NCBI GenBank assembly: GCA_003216635.1
Contig: QCIO01000002.1
Location: forward strand, 62,001 to 126,000
Length of the DNA stretch: 64,000 nucleotides
Direction of reading: 5' to 3'
DNA from: Prochlorococcus sp. AG-402-L23
GTDB lineage: Bacteria; Cyanobacteriota; Cyanobacteriia; PCC-6307; Cyanobiaceae
Below the pieces are notes generated by a model. It searched no databases, was not told the origin of the DNA, and saw nothing but the letters and a program-made list of their open reading frames with translations. This document shows, one piece after another, positions 19,907 to 28,335 of this stretch. Each line of letters starts with the position of its first letter. Within the stretch, counting starts at the first letter, position 1. Position numbers and translations under genes: made by a program.

Positions 19907-20356
19907 TCAGACTTTTATATTATCATTTTTATCATTTCTTACCCACTTTTTTTGGGTTGTATTTTTATTATTGCTACCAAAATTAAAAAAATTTGAAGGT
20001 TTCGTGAAATCACCAAATACCAAATTAATAGATTCTAATATTTTCGAAAAGTTATTTTTAAACTCCAAAAAGGTAGTTAACTTTTTCTTTTCGATATCTG
20101 TCAATTGGTACCATCTAAATAAAAAAAGCTCTACTAGATAAAAAATAACTAGTACTGTAAAAAAAAGGAAAATTACAAAAAATGATTCATCTAATGTTTT
20201 ATTTTTAATTATTAATATCAAACCTATTAATAAATTTAAAAAAGCTCTTATTAAGTCTTTTGGTTTACCGAGCTCAAGATAAATTATAGGTACAGTTAGA
20301 AAAATGGTCCCAACTAAAATATAAAAAGTTCCCAAATAAAATATCAAACTATTCAT
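19907..20356 (-). CDS. Membrane protein of unknown function
   Basis: 149 residues, ATG start. Three hydrophobic segments fill the first half (about 4-27, 38-49 and 58-78), followed by a charged, Asn/Lys-rich tail (YQLTDIEKKKLTTFLEF, then FNFGSNNKNTTQKK). I do not recognise the family. It lies upstream of ileS on the same strand with a 121-base gap, and just downstream of tRNA-Leu, also on the minus strand. Composition is like its neighbours, with no sign of transfer. Confidence 0.6.
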   Translation of the reverse strand: MNSLIFYLGTFYILVGTIFLTVPIIYLELGKPKDLIRAFLNLLIGLILIIKNKTLDESFFVIFLFFTVLVIFYLVELFLFRWYQLTDIEKKKLTTFLEFKNNFSKILESINLVFGDFTKPSNFFNFGSNNKNTTQKKWVRNDKNDNIKV

Positions 20357-20428
20357 TAAAATTGACTACTTAATTAAAGTATAAGAGTTGATATAGATAA
20401 GCAAACTATCTATCAGAATTTCCTTAAG

Positions 20429-20510
20429 TGCGGTCGGGGAGACTTGAACTCCCACACCCGAAGATACGAGTACCTAAAACTCGCGCGTCTACCAATTCCG
20501 CCACGACCGC
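20429..20510 (-). tRNA. tRNA-Leu (anticodon TAG)
   Basis: 82 bases on the minus strand. The acceptor stem GCGGTCG pairs with CGACCGC, with discriminator A. The D-arm reads TGGCGGAATTGGTAGAC. The anticodon stem GAGTT/TACTC region encloses TTTAGG with anticodon TAG, and the long class II variable arm and T-arm GTTCAAGTCTC follow. CCA is not encoded. Confidence 0.96.
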
Positions 20511-20558
20511 TCAAATAAAATAATAATTGAAAGAGGTTTATTTTAAAAATTTTTTTTC

Positions 20559-20642
20559 TTAAGATGATTAATTTGACACATTAAAATTAAATTAAAAATT
20601 TCTTAAAAGAAATTTTTATATTTAAGCATGCAATCATCTTAA
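20559..20642. repeat. Nested inverted repeats upstream of crtR
   Basis: Outer arms TTAAGATGATT (20559-20569) and AATCATCTTAA (20632-20642) are perfect 11-bp complements. Between them sits a second perfect hairpin with 12-bp arms, TAAAAATTTCTT (20593-20604) and AAGAAATTTTTA (20607-20618), separated by two bases. A consensus -35 hexamer, TTGACA, lies at 20573-20578 inside the outer repeat, but I find no good -10 at 17 bases. The crtR ATG is at 20676. Confidence 0.55.
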
Positions 20643-20675
20643 AATATTAGTTATATTAATTTAAGAATAAAAGAA

Positions 20676-21698
20676 ATGATTTCAAACTTAACCAGTAAAA
20701 ATACAACGAAAAATACTAATTCTTTAAAAACATTTAATTGGCAAAAAGAGATTAAAAATTACGTAGATCCGCCAAGTTTTTGGAATCCAACATTAGGTTT
20801 ATTTTTTGGCGGTTATTTTCTTGCTTTTCTTAGCATATGGCAATGGTATAGAGGTGTTTGGCCTTTACCTTTACTTGTAGCCACTGCGTTTTTAGCTTTA
20901 CATATTGAAGGTACTGTTATTCATGATGCCTGTCATAAGGCTGCTCATCCAGTTCCTTGGATAAATCAAGCAATGGGCCATGGCTCCGCTATTCTATTAG
21001 GGTTTAGCTTCCCAGTTTTTACGAGAGTTCATTTACAACATCATATTCACGTAAATCACCCCAAAAATGATCCAGATCATATTGTCAGTACTTTTGGTCC
21101 AATTTGGCTAATTGCTCCAAGATTTTTTTATCATGAAGTGTTTTTCTTTCAAAGAAAACTTTGGCGAAGATATGAATTACTACAATGGGGAATTGAAAGA
21201 TCTATATTCATAACAATTATCTTGGCAGGTTTGAAATTTGACTTTATGAATTTAATTTATAATTTATGGTTCGGCCCAGCATTAATGGTAGGAGTCACTT
21301 TAGGAATATTTTTTGATTATTTACCCCATAGACCATTTCGATCAAGAAATAAATGGATAAATTCTCGAGTTTATCCAAGCAAATTTATGAATTTATTAAT
21401 AATGGGACAAAATTACCATCTCATTCATCATCTTTGGCCTTCGATTCCTTGGTTTGAATACAAACTAGCTTATGAAAAAACTAAGCCATTATTGGATAAA
21501 AAAGGCTCTCCTCAAAGGGTTGGGATATTTGAAAGTAAAGAAGACATTTTTAATTTTATTTATGATTTATTAATAGGTGTAAGGAGTCATAGCAAAAGGA
21601 GGGGGAAAATAAGAAAAATCATAAATTTATATCCAGGCTTTAAAATAAAAAAATTTTTATTAAAGATAGTCAACAAAACATTTATTGGAAGCAACTAA
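20676..21698 (+). CDS. crtR: Beta-carotene hydroxylase (CrtR type)
   Basis: 340 residues of a membrane di-iron fatty-acid-hydroxylase-type enzyme that hydroxylates beta-ionone rings to give zeaxanthin. The histidine boxes are clear: VIHDACHKAAHP, RVHLQHHIHVNHP, FDYLPHRPFRS and QNYHLIHHLWPSIPW. Hydrophobic segments lie at about 40-60, 65-85 and 185-215. Zeaxanthin is a main photoprotective carotenoid in Prochlorococcus. The start is ATG; the 5' region contains an unusual nested inverted repeat. It converges on gatC. Confidence 0.94.
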   Translation: MISNLTSKNTTKNTNSLKTFNWQKEIKNYVDPPSFWNPTLGLFFGGYFLAFLSIWQWYRGVWPLPLLVATAFLALHIEGTVIHDACHKAAHPVPWINQAMGHGSAILLGFSFPVFTRVHLQHHIHVNHPKNDPDHIVSTFGPIWLIAPRFFYHEVFFFQRKLWRRYELLQWGIERSIFITIILAGLKFDFMNLIYNLWFGPALMVGVTLGIFFDYLPHRPFRSRNKWINSRVYPSKFMNLLIMGQNYHLIHHLWPSIPWFEYKLAYEKTKPLLDKKGSPQRVGIFESKEDIFNFIYDLLIGVRSHSKRRGKIRKIINLYPGFKIKKFLLKIVNKTFIGSN

Positions 21699-21703
21699 AT
21701 AAC

Positions 21704-21997
21704 TCATTCATTAATAATTTTTGGTACTTTAAAATATTTATCTTCTCTCGATGGACCCAATTCTAAAAGCTCTTCATTGCAATCAGAATTTTTCTTTTCG
21801 TCTTTTCTAAATACATTCATAACCTCTATAGCTCTCGTTGTACAGGGGACATCATTTGTATCAATTTTTTCAAGTTGTCTTATATAATCCAATATCTTTT
21901 CTAATTGATCTGCATGATTATTAATTTCATTTTCATTAAGTTCTAATCTCGCTAAATGAGCAACTTTTTTTACTTCCTCTTGGGTTATTTTTGTCAT
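21704..21997 (-). CDS. gatC: Aspartyl/glutamyl-tRNA amidotransferase subunit C
   Basis: 97 residues. It stabilises the GatCAB complex that converts misacylated Glu-tRNA-Gln to Gln-tRNA-Gln. The family pattern is complete: VKKVAHLARLELNENEI, LEKILDYIRQLEKIDT, and C-terminal LGPSREDKYFKVPKII. The start is ATG at 21997. It is unlinked to gatA or gatB within the window and converges on crtR, as these genes are scattered in cyanobacteria. Confidence 0.95.
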   Translation of the reverse strand: MTKITQEEVKKVAHLARLELNENEINNHADQLEKILDYIRQLEKIDTNDVPCTTRAIEVMNVFRKDEKKNSDCNEELLELGPSREDKYFKVPKIINE

Positions 21998-22169
21998 ACC
22001 TTTAATATCTTTCTTATTAAATAATAGTTTATAAAGAACACCTTATTTACATATCCTTTGAATTTCAAATAATTTAAAAAAATAATCACATCTTTTTGAA
22101 AATCAATATCAATTATATAGCCTAAATTATTTTTCTCAGCTAAATATGTTATTAGATAACTATTGACAA

Positions 22170-22754
22170 ATAGAAGAAGAATTATTTCCAAAAAATTTTT
22201 TTTATCGGCACTCTAAACTTGTTGCCCCTGATTTAATAGGCTGTCATCTCATAAAAAAAAATAGTGAGATAGATCAAGTTAAGGGGGTTATTGTTGAAAC
22301 TGAAGCTTATTCACAGGAAGATGAGGCCTGTCATGGCTACCGCAAAATAACTGAATCAAACAAATCATTATTTGGCAAACCTGGCACATTTTATATTTAC
22401 AAATCTTATGGCATTCATCATTGTTTAAACATAGTTACTGATAAAGAAAATTTTGCGAGTGGTGTACTAATAAGGTCAGTTTTTATCTCTAAAAAGAATG
22501 AAAGATTAGCTTCTGGACCTGGCCTAGTTACTAAGACATTCAGCGTAGACATTTCATTTAACTCACTTGAAGTTCTTAATAACAAATCTTTATGGATTTC
22601 TCCAAGACAATCCACTCTAGATGAAAAAGATCTTATTCAAACTACGAGAATTGGCATATCAAAGGCAAAAAATATAAAATGGCGTTGGTATCTCAAAAAT
22701 AGTAGGAGTGTAAGTAAAAGATTAAAAGGTGACAGAGCACCTAAATTTCAATAA
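22170..22754 (+). CDS. 3-methyladenine DNA glycosylase (MPG/AAG family), start codon abnormal
   Basis: The frame ending at TAA 22752-22754 encodes a full AAG-type base-excision glycosylase: [39 protein letters not shown] with the catalytic Glu in [25 protein letters not shown], and SGPGLVTK. No ATG, GTG or TTG occurs in frame between the upstream stop (22164-22166) and the family's first conserved residues; the frame opens CAA ATA GAA GAA GAA. I give the ATA at 22170 as a placeholder. A TTG at 22163 would join the frame if the A6T8 tract (22190-22203) were one base shorter. Pseudogene, slippage, a rare start codon or a sequencing error are all possible. pyrB follows 20 bases later. Confidence 0.75.
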   Translation: MEEELFPKNFFYRHSKLVAPDLIGCHLIKKNSEIDQVKGVIVETEAYSQEDEACHGYRKITESNKSLFGKPGTFYIYKSYGIHHCLNIVTDKENFASGVLIRSVFISKKNERLASGPGLVTKTFSVDISFNSLEVLNNKSLWISPRQSTLDEKDLIQTTRIGISKAKNIKWRWYLKNSRSVSKRLKGDRAPKFQ

Positions 22755-22774
22755 TCATTTATCTTTTAAACGTA

Positions 22775-23791
22775 ATGCAAATTTGGCCTCATAAACATAT
22801 CCACACACTAGCTAATTTTTCAATTAAAGATTATGAGTCAGTATTTGAATTAGCTAATAGATTTGATGCACTAAAGAATTCAGGAACAAAAAAGATACCG
22901 GCCTTACAAGGTACTTTGGTAACGTCTTTGTTTTTTGAACCTAGTACAAGAACAAAAAATAGTTTTGAGCTTGCAGCAAAAAGGCTTTCTGCTGATGTCC
23001 AAACGTTTGCTCCATCCTCTAGTTCTTTAACAAAAGGCGAAACAATAATTGATACAGCCATAACTTATTCTGCTATGGGGGCTGATACATTAGTCATCAG
23101 ACATTCATCAAGTTACATAACCTTTGAGATCGCTGAAAAACTTGATGCAATAAATTCCAAGACTTCGGTTCTTAATGCTGGAGATGGATTACATAGTCAC
23201 CCTAGCCAAGGATTGCTTGACATCTATACATTAATAAAATTCTTTTCCCAAAAAACACTGAATCCAGAGGTTTTAAATTCCAAAAAGATTTTAATAATTG
23301 GAGACGTTAATCATTCAAGGGTTGCCAGATCTAATCTTTGGGCTTTGAGTGCGTTCGGTGCAGACATAATCTTATGTGGTCCTAAGACATTAATACCTGA
23401 TGAATTTATCAATTTTTTAAAAACTCCTGCTCCAAATCAAATAGAAGATCCTGTCAAATCAAGAGGTTCCATAAAAATTGCTAGATCATTGGAAGAATCA
23501 ATAAAAATTGCAGATGCGATTATTGTTTTAAGACTTCAGAAAGAGAGAATGATGGATAATTTACTTAGTAGCATTGATTCATATAGTTTAGATTATGGCT
23601 TAACCCCAGAGAAATTATCTTTGAATAATAAAGAAATTCCAATTCTCCATCCTGGTCCCATTAACAGAGATATTGAAATAAGTAGTAAAATAGTAGATCG
23701 ATATCCTAATTGCTTAATTAATAATCAAGTTGCAAATGGTATCCCTATAAGAATGGCTTTGCTTTATCTATTACAGAAATACAACAAATAA
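22775..23791 (+). CDS. pyrB: Aspartate carbamoyltransferase catalytic subunit
   Basis: 338 residues. It condenses carbamoyl phosphate and aspartate in pyrimidine synthesis. The carbamoyl-phosphate motif is [19 protein letters not shown], the conserved SLTKGET loop follows, and the aspartate-binding parts VLRLQKERM and [11 protein letters not shown] are present. No pyrI regulatory subunit is nearby. It lies 20 bases after the glycosylase gene and converges closely on the ycf20-like gene. Confidence 0.97.
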   Translation: MQIWPHKHIHTLANFSIKDYESVFELANRFDALKNSGTKKIPALQGTLVTSLFFEPSTRTKNSFELAAKRLSADVQTFAPSSSSLTKGETIIDTAITYSAMGADTLVIRHSSSYITFEIAEKLDAINSKTSVLNAGDGLHSHPSQGLLDIYTLIKFFSQKTLNPEVLNSKKILIIGDVNHSRVARSNLWALSAFGADIILCGPKTLIPDEFINFLKTPAPNQIEDPVKSRGSIKIARSLEESIKIADAIIVLRLQKERMMDNLLSSIDSYSLDYGLTPEKLSLNNKEIPILHPGPINRDIEISSKIVDRYPNCLINNQVANGIPIRMALLYLLQKYNK

Positions 23792-23793
23792 AT

Positions 23794-24135
23794 TTATAGC
23801 AACTTAAGACTTTCTGTAAAGAAACCATAAAATAATCCTAATCTTAAAGAATCTAAAAAAAGTACTAAAAATTTATTTTTCCTTTCAGATCTAAAATTTC
23901 TTCTTAGAACTATTAAAATCTCGATAAAAACTACTGATAAGAAAGCAGCTACAGGATCCATGAGTTCCACAACGGCACTTACCATACCAAGAGAACTTCC
24001 AATGAAGTAGCCAATTAAAAGAGTAATCAATGAAATTGAATATCTTCGCCATGGATTATTAGCCCAAATACTTAATGTCTGAATATTTTCAACAATTTTT
24101 AGCTGAAATTTTGTCTTTTGAGGTTTAACAACCAT
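23794..24135 (-). CDS. Ycf20-like DUF565 membrane protein
   Basis: 113 residues. An N-terminal polar segment contains NPWRRYSISLITLLIGYFIG, the typical Ycf20 pattern. Two or three hydrophobic helices follow (about 33-50, 60-78 and 92-105), with LMDPVAAFLSVVFIEI between them. In algae and plants Ycf20 relatives affect non-photochemical quenching; the cyanobacterial role is not established. The start is ATG at 24135, 11 bases after the small gene upstream on the same strand, so they are probably co-transcribed. Confidence 0.82.
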   Translation of the reverse strand: MVVKPQKTKFQLKIVENIQTLSIWANNPWRRYSISLITLLIGYFIGSSLGMVSAVVELMDPVAAFLSVVFIEILIVLRRNFRSERKNKFLVLFLDSLRLGLFYGFFTESLKLL

Positions 24136-24146
24136 TTTGTATTAAA

Positions 24147-24347
24147 CTAAGCTGCTTCAGAGTTTGTTTGAATTTTAGTATTTCCTTCTATTAATTCAAG
24201 CAATGCTTCCAACTGAGCCATTAATCCTCTTAACTCGCCTGGTTCAGGGAAAAGATCATCTTCTTTAATTCCTAAATTCATTTCTCTGAGCTCTTGTCTT
24301 AAATAGCGAATGTGACTAATGACTTGCTCTCTTTTGGTTTGCGACAT
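24147..24347 (-). CDS. Small conserved cyanobacterial protein
   Basis: 66 residues, ATG start, charged and predicted helical (HIRYLRQELREMN, then ELRGLMAQLEALLELIEG). It has no signal or membrane segment and I do not recognise a named family. Regular leucine/charge spacing suggests a coiled coil or helical hairpin. It is first in a two-gene leftward unit with the ycf20-like gene (11-base gap). Confidence 0.7.
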   Translation of the reverse strand: MSQTKREQVISHIRYLRQELREMNLGIKEDDLFPEPGELRGLMAQLEALLELIEGNTKIQTNSEAA

Positions 24348-24565
24348 GATGTAAATTATGACATTAATATTTTAAAAAAGAATATTTTTGAAAAGGAGAG
24401 ATTGCATATTTATGATTGAGAATGAAGATAAATTGCCTAAAAACAATTTGAAAAGATTATAAATTTTGAAAATTTCAATATCCTTAAAATATTTACTTAA
24501 TATTTATATCAATTTTAAATAATTACTTGAGGCTTTATTATTAGAATATATTGGCTTTTCTCAAG

Positions 24566-24787
24566 ATGAAATTCATTTCTGAAAATCAAATAAGTGAGGA
24601 ACTAGTAAATTCTTTTGACGAAGAAATGGCCCTTGAGCTCGCTAAAAGGCTAGAAGAAGATAACTATAATACTCCATTTGATGGTTTAAAAGACTGGCAC
24701 TTACTGAGGGCTCTTGCAATTAATAGACCTGAATTAACAACTAATTATATCCATCTTCTCGATCAGGAACCTTTCGATGAAAACTAA
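24566..24787 (+). CDS. DUF2555 family protein
   Basis: 73 residues from the ATG at 24566 (MKFISENQISEELVNSF); a TTG at 24551 would add five residues (MAFLK) and is less likely. The core ALELAKRLEEDNYNTPFDGL, KDWHLLRALAINRPEL and the tail HLLDQEPFDEN match the cyanobacterial DUF2555 family, function unknown. Its 3' end overlaps the coaBC start by 11 bases, indicating translational coupling. Confidence 0.8.
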   Translation: MKFISENQISEELVNSFDEEMALELAKRLEEDNYNTPFDGLKDWHLLRALAINRPELTTNYIHLLDQEPFDEN

Positions 24788-26033
24788 AAGTAAGAACTCC
24801 AAAATAAAGGTTCTTTTATTAATAACGGGGAGTATTGCAGCTATAAGAATTCCATTATTAGTTAGCCAATTAGCGAAAGAAAATTATGAAATAAGATGCG
24901 TTTTATCTAAAAATGCAGAAAAATTAATAAAGCCGCTTTCTCTCTCTATCTTGAGTAGAAACCCTTGCATTTTAGAAAATGATCAATGGTCCAATAGTCA
25001 ATCAATACCTCTTCACATAGAACTAAGTAATTGGGCTGATATTTTAATCATTGCGCCTTTAACAGCGACAACATTAGCAAAATGGGTAACTGGAAATGCA
25101 GAGGGACTGATCCCTAGCATTTTAATAGCAAATATAAAGCCAATTATTGTTGCACCCGCAATGAATACACAAATGTGGCTAAATAAAGCTGTCCAAAAAA
25201 ATTATGAGAATTTACAGAATTACGAAAATGTTTTGTCCTTGCAACCAAGTGAAGGCCTTTTAGCGTGTGATGCTATTGGCATCGGTAAGATACCTCCAAA
25301 TGATCTAATTCAATTAGCTCTTGAATTTATAGCTTCACACAAACAAAATGAATATCGCAAAGATTTACTTAATAAAGAAATTTTAATAACTGGAGGGTGC
25401 ACCTCAGAGAAAATTGACGCGGCAAGACACATTACTAACAAAAGTTCTGGAGCTATGGGCCTACTTCTTTCTCAAGTAGCGAGGTTCAGAGGAGCACAAG
25501 TAAAATATGTCCATGGGCCTCTGAAAATCCATAAGAATCTCACTGATGGAATAAAAAGATATGAAATTGAAACTAGTGTTGATTTAATTAGGGCACTTAA
25601 TAACGAAATATCAAATTGCGATTATTTTTTCATGAATGCAGCAGTATCTGATTTCAAGATAACCTCTGATACTTCAGCTAAAATTCCAAAAAATAAAATT
25701 AATGATCATTTGAATAAAAACTTTGAGCTAGTCCCAGATATTTTAAAAACAATTAGTAAATCAAAAAAAGATAACCAAGTTTTTGTAGGCTTTTGTGCTT
25801 TTACAGGATCTATCGAAGAAGCACGAATAACAATTAAAGAAAAGATTATCCAAAAGGGTTGTGATTATCTATTCGCAAATCCAATTGATATTGAAGGCCA
25901 AGGATTTGGCTTTTTGGCACAAAATGAGGGTTGGCTGTTCGATACAAACAATATGGAACACTATATTAACAAAACATCAAAAATTGATTTAGCAAATAAA
26001 TTAATAACCCAAATTATTTCATTAAAAAAATAA
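24777..26033 (+). CDS. coaBC: Bifunctional phosphopantothenoylcysteine decarboxylase / phosphopantothenate-cysteine ligase
   Basis: 418 residues covering two steps of coenzyme A synthesis. The N-terminal flavoprotein CoaC domain (about 1-180) has LLLITGSIAAIRIPLLVSQL, APLTATTLAKWVTGNA and the PAMNTQMW substrate clamp. The C-terminal CoaB domain (about 190-418) has ITGGCTSEKIDAARHITNKS, FFMNAAVSDFK and the KIPK segment. The ATG at 24777 lies inside the end of the DUF2555 gene. Confidence 0.95.
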   Translation: MKTKSKNSKIKVLLLITGSIAAIRIPLLVSQLAKENYEIRCVLSKNAEKLIKPLSLSILSRNPCILENDQWSNSQSIPLHIELSNWADILIIAPLTATTLAKWVTGNAEGLIPSILIANIKPIIVAPAMNTQMWLNKAVQKNYENLQNYENVLSLQPSEGLLACDAIGIGKIPPNDLIQLALEFIASHKQNEYRKDLLNKEILITGGCTSEKIDAARHITNKSSGAMGLLLSQVARFRGAQVKYVHGPLKIHKNLTDGIKRYEIETSVDLIRALNNEISNCDYFFMNAAVSDFKITSDTSAKIPKNKINDHLNKNFELVPDILKTISKSKKDNQVFVGFCAFTGSIEEARITIKEKIIQKGCDYLFANPIDIEGQGFGFLAQNEGWLFDTNNMEHYINKTSKIDLANKLITQIISLKK

Positions 26034-26249
26034 AAAAAATTTTTTAATTTGTATTTTTTTGTAATCTTAATCATTAAAAATAATGTGATAGCTTAAAATA
26101 ATTCCAGTTTTTTAAAATCTAAAAAGCTACGGGTTGTTTCGAGGATTTAAAAGTCCTATCATTTATGGTCCTTTCCCTTGTAATATCCGTACTGAACTTA
26201 TTAGATGACCTTTAATCTATCGTCACAGAACTTTACTGCAACTTTAATT

Positions 26250-27044
26250 ATGAGAATTCGTTCTTTCTTAGCTTTTGTTATTTCAATTTGTATAACTTTT
26301 GCTTTCGTACCTGTTAAAACATTTGCTTTTTCTGAAAGAGGAAATGCACAATTCACAGATGTTGTTAACACAGGAAAAGCTAATGATTGTCCTACATTAG
26401 ACTCATCTCTTGCCGGATCAATATCTCTAGGGAATGGAGATAGCCTTAAAGGAATATGCATGCATCCAACAGAAGTTTATGTAAAAGTGCCAGGGACAAA
26501 ACGAAAAGCCGCAGAATTTGTTTCTACAAAAATTATTAGTCCTAGAAATAACACCACAGTGACAGAAGTTTATGGAGATATAGATTCAGGAACTTTCACC
26601 GAAAAAGGTGGTATTGATTTTCAACTTATTACTGTATTAACCCCTGGTGGTTTAGAGGTTCCATTTGCATTCTCAGCAAAAGATCTTACAGCTGATTTAC
26701 CTTCATCTATTGAGCCAGGCACTGAGGTTAGTGGTTCAACATTTACACCTAACTACAGAACTGGTGATTTTCTAGATCCTAAGGCAAGAGCTAAAAATAC
26801 TGGAGTTGAATATGCTCAAGGTTTAGTTGCACTAGGAGGAGATGACGAAGAACTTGCAAAAGAAAATATTAAAGTTGATGTAAACGGTACTGGCGTTATT
26901 ACTCTTTCAATCAACAATGTAGATTCTGACACAGACGAATTTGCTGGTACTTTTGAAGCTATCCAACCTTCAGATACAGATATGGGTTCAAAGGATCCAC
27001 TTGATGTAAAAATAATTGGGGAGCTTTACGGAAGAAAGGCATAA
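26250..27044 (+). CDS. psbO: Photosystem II manganese-stabilising protein
   Basis: 264 residues from the ATG at 26250; an upstream in-frame ATG at 26205 would add 15 residues before the signal peptide and is less likely. The N-terminus MRIRSFLAFVISICITFAFV is a lumen-targeting signal peptide ending near KTFAF. The mature protein has the extrinsic PsbO pattern: CPTLDSSLAGSISL, CMHPTEVYVK, GGIDFQLITVLTPGG and PFAFSAKDLTADLP. It caps and stabilises the oxygen-evolving Mn4Ca cluster. The 5' leader is over 200 bases long, and a strong terminator follows. Confidence 0.96.
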   Translation: MRIRSFLAFVISICITFAFVPVKTFAFSERGNAQFTDVVNTGKANDCPTLDSSLAGSISLGNGDSLKGICMHPTEVYVKVPGTKRKAAEFVSTKIISPRNNTTVTEVYGDIDSGTFTEKGGIDFQLITVLTPGGLEVPFAFSAKDLTADLPSSIEPGTEVSGSTFTPNYRTGDFLDPKARAKNTGVEYAQGLVALGGDDEELAKENIKVDVNGTGVITLSINNVDSDTDEFAGTFEAIQPSDTDMGSKDPLDVKIIGELYGRKA

Positions 27045-27059
27045 ATCCTACTTAAGAGA

Positions 27060-27088
27060 AAAAGGGGGTTAAACCCCCTTTTTTTTTC
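27060..27088 (+). terminator. Rho-independent terminator after psbO
   Basis: The stem AAAGGGGG/CCCCCTTT with a short TTAAA loop is followed by an unbroken T run. It lies 17 bases after the psbO stop and 26 bases before sat. Confidence 0.93.
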
Positions 27089-27113
27089 AAAATTTTTCTT
27101 TATAAATTTAAAA

Positions 27114-28289
27114 ATGGAATTACAACAAAAAACTAAAACAGATACTAATGGACTAATACCGCCTTATGGAGGAGAACTAAAAAATTTAATTATCAAAGAT
27201 AAAAACCTTAAAAATGATCTTATCTATAAAGCTACTTATGAGTTTGAATGTAGCGAGAGAAATGCATGCGATGTAGAACTTTTGATGGTTGGAGCTTTTT
27301 CTCCATTGGAAGGTTTTATGGATGAAAATAACTACAATTCGGTAATCAAAAATAATAGAGATGCAGACGGGTTGCTTTTTGGCTTGCCTATTGTATTTGA
27401 TTCAAATAATGAAAAAGTAAAAGCTGGGGAGACAATATTGCTTACTTATAAAAAACAAAAAATAGCAGTTTTAGAAGTTAGCTCTAAATGGGAGCCTGAT
27501 AAATCCTTAGAAGCTGAACTTTGTTATGGTACTAATTCTTTAGATCATCCTGCTGTTAAGATGATTTTTAACGAGAGAGGGAGATTTTATATAGGAGGAA
27601 GAGTTTATGGTTTCGAACTACCAATTAGAGAATTTCCCTGCAAAACCCCAGAAGAAGTTAGAGCTACAATTCCATCAAATCATGATGTAGTTGCATTTCA
27701 ATGCAGAAATCCAATTCATAGAGCACATTATGAATTATTTACTAATGCCTTGCTCTCAGATAATGTCTCCTCTAACTCAGTTGTTTTAGTTCATCCAACT
27801 TGTGGGCCAACTCAACAAGATGATATCCCTGGAAAAGTTAGATATTTGACCTATAAAGAATTAGAAGAGGAAATATCTGATGAAAGAATAAAATGGGCTT
27901 TTTTACCTTATTCAATGCATATGGCAGGACCAAGAGAAGCTCTTCAACATATGATAATCAGAAGAAATTATGGCTGCACGCATTTTATTATTGGTAGAGA
28001 TATGGCTGGTTGTAAGTCATCATCAACTGGTAAAGATTTTTATGGCCCATATGACGCCCAAAATTTTGCGAATAAGTGTGCAGATGAATTGATGATGCAA
28101 ACTGTTCCTTCAAAAAATTTAGTTTATACTAAGGAAAAGGGGTATATAACAGCTGAAGAAGCTAAAGAATTTAATTATGAAATTATGAAACTTAGTGGTA
28201 CTGAATTTAGAAAGAAATTAAGGAATGGCGAACCAATTCCTGAATGGTTTGCATTCAAAAGTGTAGTAGATGTTCTAAGACGCTCTTAA
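27114..28289 (+). CDS. sat: Sulfate adenylyltransferase (ATP sulfurylase)
   Basis: 391 residues. It activates sulfate to adenosine phosphosulfate, the first step of assimilatory sulfate reduction. The ATP-binding motif is FQCRNPIHRAHYEL (QxRNPxHxxH type). Further motifs are VHPTCGPTQQDDI, FLPYSMHMAGPREALQHMII and IIGRDMAG. It lacks an APS-kinase extension, so it is the short monofunctional form. The ATG comes after a weak AT-rich leader following the psbO terminator. Confidence 0.96.
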   Translation: MELQQKTKTDTNGLIPPYGGELKNLIIKDKNLKNDLIYKATYEFECSERNACDVELLMVGAFSPLEGFMDENNYNSVIKNNRDADGLLFGLPIVFDSNNEKVKAGETILLTYKKQKIAVLEVSSKWEPDKSLEAELCYGTNSLDHPAVKMIFNERGRFYIGGRVYGFELPIREFPCKTPEEVRATIPSNHDVVAFQCRNPIHRAHYELFTNALLSDNVSSNSVVLVHPTCGPTQQDDIPGKVRYLTYKELEEEISDERIKWAFLPYSMHMAGPREALQHMIIRRNYGCTHFIIGRDMAGCKSSSTGKDFYGPYDAQNFANKCADELMMQTVPSKNLVYTKEKGYITAEEAKEFNYEIMKLSGTEFRKKLRNGEPIPEWFAFKSVVDVLRRS

Positions 28290-28335
28290 TATTGTTTTAT
28301 TATTAGTATTATAGATTTATTAAAGATTTTTTATC

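Noticed and set aside
21994..22191. 65-residue minus-strand ORF upstream of gatC ([20 protein letters not shown]...)
   Set aside because: TTG start, low-complexity Ile/Leu/Asn/Lys composition, and overlap with the 5' end of the glycosylase gene; AT-rich spacers here often give such frames.
24395..24463. Tiny frames after an AAGGAG-like sequence upstream of the DUF2555 gene (MIENEDKLPKNNLKRL)
   Set aside because: Only 16 codons, Shine-Dalgarno spacing too long, and nothing to show it is translated.
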